Source of the DNA: an uncultured Lachnospiraceae bacterium
GTDB taxonomy: Bacteria; Bacillota; Clostridia; Lachnospirales; Lachnospiraceae
Reading direction: 5' to 3'
DNA length: 64,000 nucleotides
Assembly: GCA_949076555.1 (NCBI GenBank)
Contig: CARUOB010000007.1
Coordinates: 7,978 to 71,977, forward strand
Each line of letters opens with the position of its first letter. Positions within the stretch are counted from its first letter, which is position 1. This document shows positions 41,453 to 50,691 of the stretch, in pieces. The notes under the pieces were generated by a model. That model did not search any database. It had not been told where the DNA came from and saw nothing but the letters and a program-made list of their open reading frames with translations. Both the position numbers and the translations under genes were made by a program.

Positions 41453-43191
41453 TCCGTCAAATCCCCCGTACCGCTCCGGGTGTCCCCGCCGCCGCTGTAA
41501 TACCACGTTTCGCAAAACTTGTGCGAATGCTGAAGACGGCCTTCCGACAGTTTCCCGTTCCCGGAAGGAATCCGCCCATTCTGTGCGGCTCCACTCTCCG
41601 CGTCGTCGTATAAAGGAATATATGCCACCACCGCGTCCGCCGCCGCAATCTCAGGCTCCGTGATCGGCTCCTCGCTCGCGGCGCTGACAAAGTACACCTT
41701 ATCATGCTTCATAAGTTCGTCCGCCACAGCCCAGATGCACCACTCCTCACCGGGCTTATATATATATACCGCCGGAACTTGCGCTGCGGCCTGCGCCCCG
41801 GCAAGCGCCGTTTCCTCCTTTGCCTCCGGATAGAGAAATACCACATCCGCCCTCACATATCCTAAGGCCACAAGCGCCACACAAAAAACTGCCGCCGCGC
41901 CGACCGCCCTTTTTTCATACCCGCCATCCGAAAGCAGGCGCCGCATCAGCAAATCCATACCAAGAAAGAGAAGCAGCACCACAATCCCGTAAATCGGAAG
42001 CTGGTAGCGGTTGGAAGTATCCCCCAGCAAAAGCGCGGTCTTCGACACCGCCAAAAAATATCCGGCCGCCGTAAAAAGCAGCATATCAAACGGTGCGCCT
42101 GCCAAAACGCCCTTTCCCGCAAGCTGTCCACCCTGCACATTTTTCTTCTGCGCCGCTCCCCCATGCCGCCTTCTCCCGCTCAACAGGCGCACCGCCGCTG
42201 CCGCCGCAAGAAGCAGCAGCAGGCCAAGCAGGCCGCCGAACACATAGCGGTTCATCAGATCCCAGAAAAAGAAAATCCGCTCGAGGGTATTCGACAAATC
42301 AAAAAAATTCTCCGTGGCCTGCGCCCCCCGCTGTCCTTTGAACATCTGACCCGGAAACGCCGGGTAAGTCAGATACGCCAGAACGAAAGCCAATCCCTGA
42401 AACAGACCGTACCGCAGACAGTTCCAAATATTCCTGTCACGCCGCAAAAGCCAGACGCAAAACGAAACGGCCAGAAAGAACAGAAAGATAAAATAATAAT
42501 ACTGTGTCAGAAAGCCCACGTAAGTCACCGCCGCCATGAAAAGAAGCGTCCCCACAGAAAGTCTTGTTCCGCCCCCTGCATCCGTCAGGCTCCCTTCCCC
42601 TCTGCCGCTCTCCTCTTCCCGAACCACGACACGCACATGCAAAATCGCGCTAAGCAGCACAAACGCCGTCAGCATTTCATACATCCGGATAAACACCACG
42701 CCGCTCATGGCCGCCGGACTGCATCCGTAAACAAACATCACGAAAAGAGGAATCGGCTGTCTTTTCCCCGCGGCTAAATATGACAAATATGTCAGAAGTA
42801 TGAGATTGATCCCGTGAAAAAAGAGATTGACCGAAAGCCCGATCCACTTGGAAAACACACCCGGCACAAGGGACGCCACCGTGTGAAATACCCAGTAATA
42901 CATGGGCGGATGCACGTCCCACGACTGCACCTGCTTTACCAGACCATACTGAAACCGCTCCCCCGGAAGCACCACAAATTCATTGCGGTATTCGTCCCGC
43001 TCCATCCATTTTCCGTCCTCCACATAGAAGCCGTTCGTCCGCGCCGTGGAGTAGTAGGTGTAAAACTCGTCCTCATGGAATCCCTGTTTCTGCGCGCAGA
43101 ACCAGAATGCCGCCGCCATCTGCAGAAGCCAGAGTACAATAAAACACACCATATATTTGGTTTTTTTCCCGCTGCCCTTTCGCTCAACCAT
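41449..43191 (-). CDS. GT39/PMT-like membrane glycosyltransferase
   Basis: 580 residues. The first external loop FHEDEFYTYYSTA carries the catalytic acidic pair of PMT/ArnT-type GT-C enzymes, and DVHPPMYYWVFH is the second typical motif. Ten or more helices follow, with a low-complexity cytoplasmic loop (about 345-365) and a C-terminal soluble region of about 120 residues. These enzymes use polyprenyl-phosphate sugars to modify glycan, lipid or protein at the outer membrane face. It overlaps its neighbours on both sides by 4-8 bases, indicating coupled translation with a GT2 and a DUF6056-like protein. Confidence 0.85.
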   Translation of the reverse strand: MVERKGSGKKTKYMVCFIVLWLLQMAAAFWFCAQKQGFHEDEFYTYYSTARTNGFYVEDGKWMERDEYRNEFVVLPGERFQYGLVKQVQSWDVHPPMYYWVFHTVASLVPGVFSKWIGLSVNLFFHGINLILLTYLSYLAAGKRQPIPLFVMFVYGCSPAAMSGVVFIRMYEMLTAFVLLSAILHVRVVVREEESGRGEGSLTDAGGGTRLSVGTLLFMAAVTYVGFLTQYYYFIFLFFLAVSFCVWLLRRDRNIWNCLRYGLFQGLAFVLAYLTYPAFPGQMFKGQRGAQATENFFDLSNTLERIFFFWDLMNRYVFGGLLGLLLLLAAAAAVRLLSGRRRHGGAAQKKNVQGGQLAGKGVLAGAPFDMLLFTAAGYFLAVSKTALLLGDTSNRYQLPIYGIVVLLLFLGMDLLMRRLLSDGGYEKRAVGAAAVFCVALVALGYVRADVVFLYPEAKEETALAGAQAAAQVPAVYIYKPGEEWCIWAVADELMKHDKVYFVSAASEEPITEPEIAAADAVVAYIPLYDDAESGAAQNGRIPSGNGKLSEGRLQHSHKFCETWYYSGGGDTRSGTGDLTE

Positions 43192-44191
43192 GCCCGCACT
43201 TTTCCCTCAACTTCATCTTTCCCGCGTGCACCGTCCTGGCCGCACGGGGGGCCGCCGAAAGCAGCAGCAGATAAGCTCTGTTTTTCCCCGTCAGATAGGG
43301 ATTTTTTATCGTATCCCCCGTATGCCGCCGCAAATATTTTTTCACATTTGTGTAAAATGTGTTGTCCCTGTTCATTTGGGACAACGGCACATGCAGCATG
43401 TAATCCAGCCTCTGATAGAGGTTAAAGCGCACCGCATAGTCGTGCAGGGCAGGATATTTCCGATCCACAAGCGTCTGCACCTTGTCCGCATTTTCCACGA
43501 TATCCAGAAACACCCGCGAAAAACTGTCCTTCGTCCTCTTTCTCGTGGTGCTGTCCGGCCTGCAGACCACGTGGTAACCCTGCTCCGGTAAAATCCCGAT
43601 GCCCGGAATCTCCTGCAAAATATCCAAAAGCAGCCGGAAATCCTCGTTCAGCTCGCCTTCCGGAAACCTGTGGCCCTCAAAGATTTTGCGCGGAAACAGC
43701 TTTGTGCAAAAGGAGCTGTCCCCCCGGTGCAAAAGAAGCTCTTTTATGAACGTCTCCGAGTCGCAATACCACTCCTTCTCCGGCGGCACGCAAATATCCG
43801 GCAGCCGCTTTCCCTCCTCGTCCACCTCGTCGCGGGATATCTGCGCCACAGGGTACTCCCCCCTCTCCAGCGCCGAAACCAGCTTCTCATACACATAGGC
43901 GTCTACATAATCGTCGCTGTCCGCAAATCCCACATAATCCCCGGAGGCCATCGAAAGCCCGACATTTCTGGCGGAAGAAGCGCCCCCGTTCTCCTTATGG
44001 TAAGCGGCAATGCGCGCATCCGACGCCGCAAGCTGTTCACAGAGCTTCCCCGTGCCGTCCGTGGAACCGTCGTCAATCAAAAGAATTTCCAGCTCTTCGT
44101 ACGTCTGGGCGCAGAGGGAGCGCACACATCTTTCCAGACAGTTTATGGAATTGTATACAGGAACAATCACACTGATTTTTTTCGTCTCCAT
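43184..44191 (-). CDS. GT2 glycosyltransferase
   Basis: 335 residues starting KKISVIVPVYNSINCLERCV, with IDDGSTDGTGKL, NGGASSARNVGL and the metal-binding GFADSDDYVDAYVY. This is the standard inverting GT-A core of capsule and exopolysaccharide transferases. The C-terminal 100 residues are basic and may associate with membrane. It should add one sugar of the repeat unit on the cytoplasmic face. The AAAGGAG ribosome site is three bases from the ATG. It overlaps the following GT39-like gene by eight bases. The donor sugar is unknown. Confidence 0.92.
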   Translation of the reverse strand: METKKISVIVPVYNSINCLERCVRSLCAQTYEELEILLIDDGSTDGTGKLCEQLAASDARIAAYHKENGGASSARNVGLSMASGDYVGFADSDDYVDAYVYEKLVSALERGEYPVAQISRDEVDEEGKRLPDICVPPEKEWYCDSETFIKELLLHRGDSSFCTKLFPRKIFEGHRFPEGELNEDFRLLLDILQEIPGIGILPEQGYHVVCRPDSTTRKRTKDSFSRVFLDIVENADKVQTLVDRKYPALHDYAVRFNLYQRLDYMLHVPLSQMNRDNTFYTNVKKYLRRHTGDTIKNPYLTGKNRAYLLLLSAAPRAARTVHAGKMKLREKCGHG

Positions 44192-44233
44192 CTGCTCCTT
44201 TCGGCCCGTTTGCCGCGATTTTACATCCCTTTG

Positions 44234-45430
44234 CTACCGTGTTTTTGCCCTCTGCCCTGCATCGTCCGCAGGCAGATATTTCCCCGGCTTAATGACAGGC
44301 GCCTCGCTAAGCGGCCCCTCTTCCTCCGGGCAGAGCCTTCCCCGACGCATGCCTTCCACAAACCGCAAAAGAGCGGAAGCCGCATGTTCCGCATTCCACA
44401 CATCCCGGATGGTCTTGTAGGCGGCACGCCCCATGCCCCGCCGTTCCTCCCAATTTTCAAACAGATCCAGCACCAGCGCCTCCATCTTTTCATAGCGGCC
44501 GCCGGGATAGAGCAGACCGTTCTCTCCATGGCGGATCAGATAAGGCGCCGCCCCCACACGGGCATCAACCACTTCCACACAACCGCTGTTCATCCCCTCG
44601 TTGACCACCGCGCCCCAGCCCTCCAAGTGATTGCTGGTGAAAAGATGGATGTGGCACTTCTCCATCACATCCCGCACCCGATCCGGTTTCGTATATCCGT
44701 AAAACACAAAATCGTCCGAAAGTCCTTCCCGCCTGACTTCTTCCTTTATGGCGGATTCCAGTTCACCGCCGCCAATCATATGCACGCGATAGGCATATCC
44801 CTTCCTGCGCAGCGTCCTGCCAAGCCGCACCGCGTACTCCGGATGCTTTAGCGGAATAAACCGCCCCGCCCAGACAATCTCAAGGGGACCCTCCTTCGAC
44901 TTCATCGTTTCAAACGCCTCGTCACTGTAAACCCGCAGTTTTGTAAAATAGCCCCACTTAAAAAGTTTCCCCGGATAGGCCCCGATCAAGTGAAAATCCG
45001 ACGCCGTATACGCGCCCGCACAGAGCATACAAATATTTTCTCCCCGATACCTGATATGCTCCCTGTACTTCGCCGCAAGGCCTCTGGGTGAGACCGCTTT
45101 CCACTGTCCCTCCCGGTACAGCCGCTCGCTCACCCGAAGCGTTGTTTTGCCCGATCGAAGCCGCGGCGTCACGATGTCTTCCCTGCCCGTCCAGCCAAAC
45201 AGCACCACATCGCTCTCCATAATCCGTTTCAGACACGCATACTCGTCCTGATAAAGGCACATGACATAGGGTATTTCGTTCACATCTACACTCCACCCCA
45301 TCTCCACGCGCTCCGCCTCCATGGGCATGGTCTGGATAAAGACAAACCCCTTTCCCAGCCGCTTATACAGCGCCTCGCAGAAGGGAAGCTGATGATGGTT
45401 GATGTAGTTTGATACAAAGGTAAAAGTCAT
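44234..45430 (-). CDS. GT4-family glycosyltransferase
   Basis: 398 residues. The N-terminal FTFVSNYINHHQLPFCEALY and the C-terminal domain with VWAGRFIPLKHPEYAV and SNHLEGWGAVVNEGMNSG (EX7E-type site) define a GT-B, GT4 enzyme. Retaining transfer of a sugar to a lipid-linked acceptor is expected. The start at 45430 is fixed by GGAGG six bases before it; the longer frame up to 45466 runs into structured element A3. The last 45 residues are hydrophilic and contain EEEGPLSEAP, beyond the GT core. Confidence 0.9.
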   Translation of the reverse strand: MTFTFVSNYINHHQLPFCEALYKRLGKGFVFIQTMPMEAERVEMGWSVDVNEIPYVMCLYQDEYACLKRIMESDVVLFGWTGREDIVTPRLRSGKTTLRVSERLYREGQWKAVSPRGLAAKYREHIRYRGENICMLCAGAYTASDFHLIGAYPGKLFKWGYFTKLRVYSDEAFETMKSKEGPLEIVWAGRFIPLKHPEYAVRLGRTLRRKGYAYRVHMIGGGELESAIKEEVRREGLSDDFVFYGYTKPDRVRDVMEKCHIHLFTSNHLEGWGAVVNEGMNSGCVEVVDARVGAAPYLIRHGENGLLYPGGRYEKMEALVLDLFENWEERRGMGRAAYKTIRDVWNAEHAASALLRFVEGMRRGRLCPEEEGPLSEAPVIKPGKYLPADDAGQRAKTR

Positions 45431-45440
45431 ATTTTTCCTC

Positions 45441-45538
45441 CACGGAGAATGCCGTATTTTAGGCATTCTCCCGTGTGAGACTTAGTACTTCTTCGCGAAG
45501 CAACCTTTGCTGCGAGTGATTAGAAGTACTTCTCACAC
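45441..45538 (-). repeat. Family A element, copy A3
   Basis: In transcription order: a branched stem with GTGTGAGA/TCTCACAC ends and AGTACTTCT/AGAAGTACT inside (45473-45538), then CACGGAGAATGCC/GGCATTCTCCCGTG (45441-45453, 45462-45475). The third small hairpin of the other copies is missing. The stop codon of the upstream GT4 gene (TAG, 45538-45540) touches its first base, and the ribosome site of the next gene follows within ten bases. Confidence 0.88.
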
Positions 45539-46824
45539 TATTCCATCATCTCCCGATAAATGTGCATCAGCCGATAATAGTTCTGATCCGCGTCATGGTT
45601 CACCCTGGCGTGCTTTCTGGCATTGTCGGAAAGCCTGTCCACAATGGCCTCTTTGGTGAACACCTCGATAATGCTGTCCGCCAGCGCGTCCACATCCCCG
45701 GGCGCATAGAGAAAGCCGTCCCCGCCGTCCGTCAGAATATTATGTATGCCGCCCACATTGGCCGCCACACACGGTACGCCTAAAAGCATCGCCTCCCCCA
45801 CGGAATTGGGAGAATTTTCAAGAACCGACGGGCAGACGAAAACCTGACAGCTTAGATACTGCTTTTTCATCTCCTCCGCGTCGATCCGCCCCAGCATATT
45901 GATCTTTTCTTCCAGATTGTTTTCACGGATCAGTTTTTTCAGATATTTGCCGTAAGCGGGCAGCTTCAGCGCGTCTTTCCACGTCTCCGCCCTCAAAATA
46001 TCCGCGCCCGCCACATAGACTTCCGCATCCGGAAACTGCTCCAGAATCTTTGGCATCGCCTGTAACAGATAGTGGAATCCCTTGAGCGGATAATCGCCCT
46101 GACTCAAAAAAATCCGGTGGGTCTGGCAGTTATTTTTATTCCACCTGTCGCGGTAAAACACGCTGCGCAGCGTCTCATTCAGAAAATGGTAAACCGCATT
46201 CGGATTTATCTTCGCCGTCTCCGCCCGGTCAAAATCCGTGCGGCCCGCTATATGGCCCACACGCTTGATCGCCTCGATCTCGTACACGCCCCGTTTTTCA
46301 AACTTTTTCTGCTGCTGTCTGATGCTGTCCTTCCTGATTCTGTCCCGGAAGGTGCTCTGCCTTTGTACTTTCACCGGCAGATCCGCCATATATACTTTTG
46401 CGATGGCGGATACAAGACCCTGAATGCCGATCAGCGTTTTCTCCGGCCGGTCAAACACCTTGATCGACGCCAGCGCATGGGGAAATTCCGTGCCGAACAC
46501 ATGCAGAATATCCGGCTCAAAGTCATTGATAATAAGCTCGAAATGTTTCTCCAGCGCCGTGTCGTAGCGCTCCGGCGCCGCCATATCCTCCACAAAGCCG
46601 TAGCAGTGGCAGGAGATATTTTCCCCCAGCGGCATCATCCGGTCAAAATTTCCAAGCGACTCGTCCACCGGAAACGCAATGCCAAGCTCGATGCGGTTCC
46701 TCTCCTGTTCCATCACCACCCGGTCAAGCAGTCCGGAAAGCCATCCTTCCCTGTTGCTGCAGGGAAGATTTAATCGTTTGGCAATCGCCGGCAGCATAAT
46801 ATTGCACACCCATAATACCTTCAT
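45538..46824 (-). CDS. GT4-family glycosyltransferase
   Basis: 428 residues. It starts KVLWVCNIMLPAIAKRLNLP and carries HGF-type GT-B linker regions, FLSQGDYPLKGFHYLLQAM and the nucleotide-sugar site CPSVLENSPNSVGEAMLLG. It is a retaining transferase of the exopolysaccharide type. The start at 46824 is chosen because GGGAGAGG lies just upstream and the first strand begins there; the longer frame to 47169 is an unconserved extension covering most of the neighbouring gene. It ends with its stop codon at the edge of element A3. Confidence 0.9.
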   Translation of the reverse strand: MKVLWVCNIMLPAIAKRLNLPCSNREGWLSGLLDRVVMEQERNRIELGIAFPVDESLGNFDRMMPLGENISCHCYGFVEDMAAPERYDTALEKHFELIINDFEPDILHVFGTEFPHALASIKVFDRPEKTLIGIQGLVSAIAKVYMADLPVKVQRQSTFRDRIRKDSIRQQQKKFEKRGVYEIEAIKRVGHIAGRTDFDRAETAKINPNAVYHFLNETLRSVFYRDRWNKNNCQTHRIFLSQGDYPLKGFHYLLQAMPKILEQFPDAEVYVAGADILRAETWKDALKLPAYGKYLKKLIRENNLEEKINMLGRIDAEEMKKQYLSCQVFVCPSVLENSPNSVGEAMLLGVPCVAANVGGIHNILTDGGDGFLYAPGDVDALADSIIEVFTKEAIVDRLSDNARKHARVNHDADQNYYRLMHIYREMME

Positions 46825-46886
46825 TTGTACCTCTCCCTTCGCGCACGACACCCTTCTCCACATGCCGCGCTCTTTTGCAACATCTT

Positions 46887-47780
46887 TTACACAGATATTT
46901 TTATCCGATATAACCTTCTCTTGACCGCCTGATACATGTTTGCCGTCGCCTCGTTCTCCGCCAGAAATGTCCGAAGCGGCGCCAGCGTCAAAAGCATAAC
47001 CATACTGTACTTTAGAACCTGTCCGCGGCTCATGTATTTTTTTACGATATGCGCATGCTCTGCGCCAGAGCGTTTCCTGTTCTCCCCGCTTTCCGAAAAG
47101 CCTTTTCCCTCGTAGGAAGCCACGGTAAGCGGCATGTAAATCATACGCGCCCGCGCACGGTAATAGCACCAGAGAAAATGTTCATAATCCGCCCGGACTT
47201 TGTAGCACGTCCGAAAGCCCCGTTTTGCGAGAAGCCGCCTGTCATAAAAGCAGGCCTGATGGCAGGGCACATTGCGGTAGCATGCAAAATCATCGATCAC
47301 GGGATTGGACATCACATGGGCGCCCGTGGCACGCTCTCTGATATTGCCGTAAAGAACCATCGGCCGCGGGCGTTTTTTTTCACCTGCACGGCTTTTGGCT
47401 GCGCTCTCACCCTTTCGCTTTTCGTCTTCGATGTCGGACCCCCCCGGCCCGCCGTGCTTTTCGATCTCCCGCTTCACCTGCGCCAGCACGTTTTCGTCCG
47501 CAAAGTAATCGCCGCAGTTTAGGAAAAACAGGTACTTCCCTTCCGTGTGGGAAACTGCCCGGTTCATGGCGTCGTAAATACCCTCGTCCCGCTCTCTGAA
47601 AACTTTTAGATCCGTCCCCGCAGTCAGACCCTCCACAGAACCGTCCGTGGAGAGACCGTCCTGCACGACGATCTCATAATTCTTCTCCGTCTGACTGCGA
47701 ATGCTGGCAATCGTGTCGTGCAGTTTTTTCCCCGCATTGCGGCAGACGACTATAATGCTGAAAGTTACTTTAGTTGACAT
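46887..47780 (-). CDS. GT2 glycosyltransferase with hydrophilic insert
   Basis: 297 residues. The core begins TFSIIVVCRNAGKKLHDTI, with VVQDGLSTDGS and FFLNCGDYFADENV, the WcaA/WcaE-like GT2 pattern in which the metal-binding motif is Asn-Cys-Gly-Asp. A strongly charged insert of about 40 residues (about 110-150, Lys/Glu/Gly/Arg) separates the two halves of the domain. A seven-base C run (47439-47445) in this insert could allow frame slippage. The C-terminus has a membrane-associated basic helix. It overlaps the EpsG-like gene by 11 bases. Confidence 0.88.
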   Translation of the reverse strand: MSTKVTFSIIVVCRNAGKKLHDTIASIRSQTEKNYEIVVQDGLSTDGSVEGLTAGTDLKVFRERDEGIYDAMNRAVSHTEGKYLFFLNCGDYFADENVLAQVKREIEKHGGPGGSDIEDEKRKGESAAKSRAGEKKRPRPMVLYGNIRERATGAHVMSNPVIDDFACYRNVPCHQACFYDRRLLAKRGFRTCYKVRADYEHFLWCYYRARARMIYMPLTVASYEGKGFSESGENRKRSGAEHAHIVKKYMSRGQVLKYSMVMLLTLAPLRTFLAENEATANMYQAVKRRLYRIKISV

Positions 47781-48936
47781 CCGACAATATCTCCACCATC
47801 TCATGAAAGAAAAATGTTTTGTAGGGCAGGATCAATACCCCGTCATTGGCGCCTTTTTTCAGATACATGGCAAAATACACCACCGCCGCCAGAAGGATTC
47901 CCGCCCGAAAAAGCCTGCGCCATTTTTTATCCGGCACCGCCTTCAAAAGCATCGGCAGAAACAAAATCTGACTCACCATCAGATAGTAGCCGATCCGCGA
48001 AATAATGGGCAGGAAAGAGCAGAATACATAGAGGACAAACGCCCCCAGATTTAAGTACGCGTAAAACCAAAAACGCCGGTTCCACTCTCTGTCTTCCTCT
48101 ATCATTGTGACGGTTTCCCCGCCGTTTATGCCTGCCTTTTTCTCCCTCTCCCGCATCGCATACACGATCCCCGCGAAACCCAAAACCGCGGCACATCGCA
48201 GAATGCTGATATAGCTCGTGCCGCCTTCCAGATACTCCGTATCCTCATAAGTCGGATACAGAAAAATCACGAGTTTCAGATAAAAATCCTGCAGGAACAA
48301 AAAGGTGGTACAAAAAGCGGCTGCTATGGCAAGCTGCCATTTTTTCCATGACAGGGACGCCAGAAAATAGAGCGGGATCACGACTAAAAGCGACTTGTGG
48401 AAGGCCGCGCCCAAAACCACCAGCGCCAAAAATCTGCCCCACTGCTTTCGCAGCACAAACTTCATGGAGTAGAGCGCAAGCGCAAGCGCCAGATAGTAGC
48501 GCACCGTGCTGAACGTCTGGAAATAGTAGCCAAGCGTCATAAAGAGGAAAAAAGTCAGCCCGAACTCATCGCTCTGCTCATACATGGCAAGCAGAAAAAA
48601 CAGCGCCGTCGCAAAGGAATAACACGCAAACACCAGCAAAAAATTTTCATAGCCGGACAGACCGTAAACCAGCTTCACCAGAAGGTTAAAGCCGATCTCC
48701 GTAGGCACATAGGCGTCGCAGTTGACCAGATGCATGAACTCCACGTACTTTGCATAGTCATTGCCCACATTGAGCCTGCACGCGGAGAGCAAAAACAAAA
48801 TCAGAAAGATGGCCGTCAGACAGACGCGGTTCGCAAGCTGCTGCCTGGTAACCGCATGGGATTTTCCCGCCGGATGGTTGTCCACCATACTGGCAAGAAG
48901 CGCCGTGACGACCGCAATCGTAATATACAGAATCAT
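47770..48936 (-). CDS. EpsG-family polysaccharide polymerase
   Basis: 388 residues with about ten helices. SACRLNVGNDYAKYVEFMH is the conserved region of EpsG proteins, and ETGFN-like VPTEIGFNLLVKLVYG and YFQTFSTVRYYLALALALY follow. EpsG/Wzy proteins polymerise undecaprenyl-linked repeat units outside the cell. The longer frame to 49026 is not used: the ATG at 48936 overlaps the stop of the preceding GT gene by ATGA, and a GGGAGG site is upstream. It is one of two polymerase-type proteins in the window; the other is at 7539-9893. Confidence 0.9.
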   Translation of the reverse strand: MILYITIAVVTALLASMVDNHPAGKSHAVTRQQLANRVCLTAIFLILFLLSACRLNVGNDYAKYVEFMHLVNCDAYVPTEIGFNLLVKLVYGLSGYENFLLVFACYSFATALFFLLAMYEQSDEFGLTFFLFMTLGYYFQTFSTVRYYLALALALYSMKFVLRKQWGRFLALVVLGAAFHKSLLVVIPLYFLASLSWKKWQLAIAAAFCTTFLFLQDFYLKLVIFLYPTYEDTEYLEGGTSYISILRCAAVLGFAGIVYAMREREKKAGINGGETVTMIEEDREWNRRFWFYAYLNLGAFVLYVFCSFLPIISRIGYYLMVSQILFLPMLLKAVPDKKWRRLFRAGILLAAVVYFAMYLKKGANDGVLILPYKTFFFHEMVEILSDVN

Positions 48937-49724
48937 CGGCCGCGCGCCTCCCGCACGCCTGCGCACATCATAAGAAACGCTCTGCCAACCGGAATTTCCT
49001 GACACATGGTTTCCCTGTGCGCCCACAAAAACCGCAGCGAAAGCGGCAGCGCCAGTCTCCCGTAAAGATGGTGATAAAGCACGCCCCTGTCCCGGAAAAA
49101 CTTTTCATGATAACCGGAAAACCACGTGGACTCCCGCTCCTGCTCCCTGCCGATGCACACGGTGTGGGCGTAAATCCGAAGCCCCGCCTTCAGGCAGTCC
49201 CGCAAAAACAGGCTGTCCTCCCCGTTGCTGTACTTTGCGCCGCCGCCGAAAAGCACCGAATAGTGCGCATTCGCCCTGCGCAGCGCATCTAATTTAGCAG
49301 AAATGCTGTAAGCCGGATATCTGCCGTAATTGCGATAAGTGACCCTGCGGATTTCCTGATTCCAGTAAGTTCTGCGCGAGGCTGCAACCTCCACGTTAAA
49401 GAGAATCATGTCCGCGCCGGGCAGCGACTTGTATGCCCTGCGAATCTTTTCCGCGTAATCCGGCACCAGCCTGATATCCTCATCGGAAAAAAGCACCACG
49501 TCTCCGGATGCATGTAAAAGCGCGGTATTGCGGCTCAAACCCACGCCCCGTTCCGGCATGGAAAAGCATTTCACACTGCCTCCCGGCGACGTAAGCGTCT
49601 CATAGCCATAACCGCCGCACTGGTTTACAAGCACCGCATCCGTAGCAATATGCATTTGCGAGATCAGTTCCGCGGCATTTTTATCCACCGCAGAGATCAA
49701 AACCTCAAGTTTTATTTTTCCCAT
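48933..49724 (-). CDS. GT2-like glycosyltransferase
   Basis: 263 residues. The N-terminus KLEVLISAVDKNAAELIS lacks the classical opening VPVYN but a GT-A core is visible: GVGLSRNTALLHASGDVVL and SDEDIRLVPDY (acidic metal site). It resembles short GT2 enzymes of capsule loci. The C-terminus is basic and hydrophobic. The start at 49724 is set by GGAG five bases before the ATG; it lies inside the end of the Wzz-like gene. The substrate is unknown. Confidence 0.82.
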   Translation of the reverse strand: MGKIKLEVLISAVDKNAAELISQMHIATDAVLVNQCGGYGYETLTSPGGSVKCFSMPERGVGLSRNTALLHASGDVVLFSDEDIRLVPDYAEKIRRAYKSLPGADMILFNVEVAASRRTYWNQEIRRVTYRNYGRYPAYSISAKLDALRRANAHYSVLFGGGAKYSNGEDSLFLRDCLKAGLRIYAHTVCIGREQERESTWFSGYHEKFFRDRGVLYHHLYGRLALPLSLRFLWAHRETMCQEIPVGRAFLMMCAGVREARGR

Positions 49725-50673
49725 AATATCTCCGTAAAAACCGCTCATCCGCGTCCCTGACCGCCACGCCGCACAGCGCGCAGTCCTGCGTTTTTAACTG
49801 CTCCGTCACATAGGCCGCAAAGGATGCGCACACCGCACCAAAAGGCAAAGACAACACCACGCCGTCCGCCTTTCGCATTTCCTCCAGCTCCTCTTGCGAA
49901 AAAGATTGATCCCTGTCCAGCTCACAAATCTGAATATTCCCCAGTTTCCCGCGCAAATAGGCTATATTAATTTCGTAATCCTGTCCAAGCCATTCTGCGC
50001 CCGAGGCATAACCGACAAACGGCAAATCTGTCACTTTTCGGATATCCCCCGCCACCAGAATCCGGTCGTCCATCACATAATAGAGCGAGAACCCGAGAAG
50101 GCTGATACACAATCCGAGAAAGGCGCCCACAAACACAGCCTGCGCCATCCGGCTGTCCGCCACGGCGAGCTTCGCCTCCGTCTCCTGAATCGCGTGAATG
50201 TCCAGAAACTCCTTCGCCTGCCCTCCATATGTCTCAAGGGCCTGCACCGCCGCCCCAAGAATCGCGTCCGTGCGCTGCGCCTTGTTGGTTGTAACCGTGA
50301 TCGTCAAAAGCCGGATATCCGAAAGAATCTCTGCTTTTATGGCTGCCGCTGCCTCCTCGCGGGTATAATCCGCCGGAAGATTTTGAAGGGTCAGCTCCAT
50401 AATCGGGTCGGCCGCCATCAGGTCATTCCACGTATAACCGTTGTACGCCTGATACACTTCCCCCGTCTCATCCGCCGCGAAATCCAGATACACCTTCGCG
50501 TAAGCGCTATACTCCCGCTCCGATTCCGGCACCGTCCGCACGACCGTATACACAATCACGCCAAGCAAAGCGCCGCCAATCACCGCCCCCAGCACAAGGG
50601 GAAACTTTCTCAGCAGACACAGCATATACTTTTTCAAATCCATGCCTTCATCGGCATAGCTCCTATCCTTCAT
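49705..50673 (-). CDS. Wzz/YveK-type chain-length protein with degenerate kinase-like tail
   Basis: 322 residues. Two membrane helices (about 24-46 and 178-198) enclose an external Wzz domain of about 130 residues with the conserved Asp-Leu-Met/Asp-Pro-Ile region (WNDLMAADPIMELT). The cytoplasmic tail of about 115 residues looks like the C-terminal half of a bacterial tyrosine kinase (DGVVLSLPFGAVCASF) but has no Walker A or B motif. Such proteins control glycan chain length and usually work with a CpsD/EpsB kinase, which is not in the window. It lies between the initiating transferase and the GT genes, as in gram-positive eps operons. Confidence 0.85.
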   Translation of the reverse strand: MKDRSYADEGMDLKKYMLCLLRKFPLVLGAVIGGALLGVIVYTVVRTVPESEREYSAYAKVYLDFAADETGEVYQAYNGYTWNDLMAADPIMELTLQNLPADYTREEAAAAIKAEILSDIRLLTITVTTNKAQRTDAILGAAVQALETYGGQAKEFLDIHAIQETEAKLAVADSRMAQAVFVGAFLGLCISLLGFSLYYVMDDRILVAGDIRKVTDLPFVGYASGAEWLGQDYEINIAYLRGKLGNIQICELDRDQSFSQEELEEMRKADGVVLSLPFGAVCASFAAYVTEQLKTQDCALCGVAVRDADERFLRRYYGKNKT

Positions 50674-50691
50674 CCCACAAATCCTTCCACG

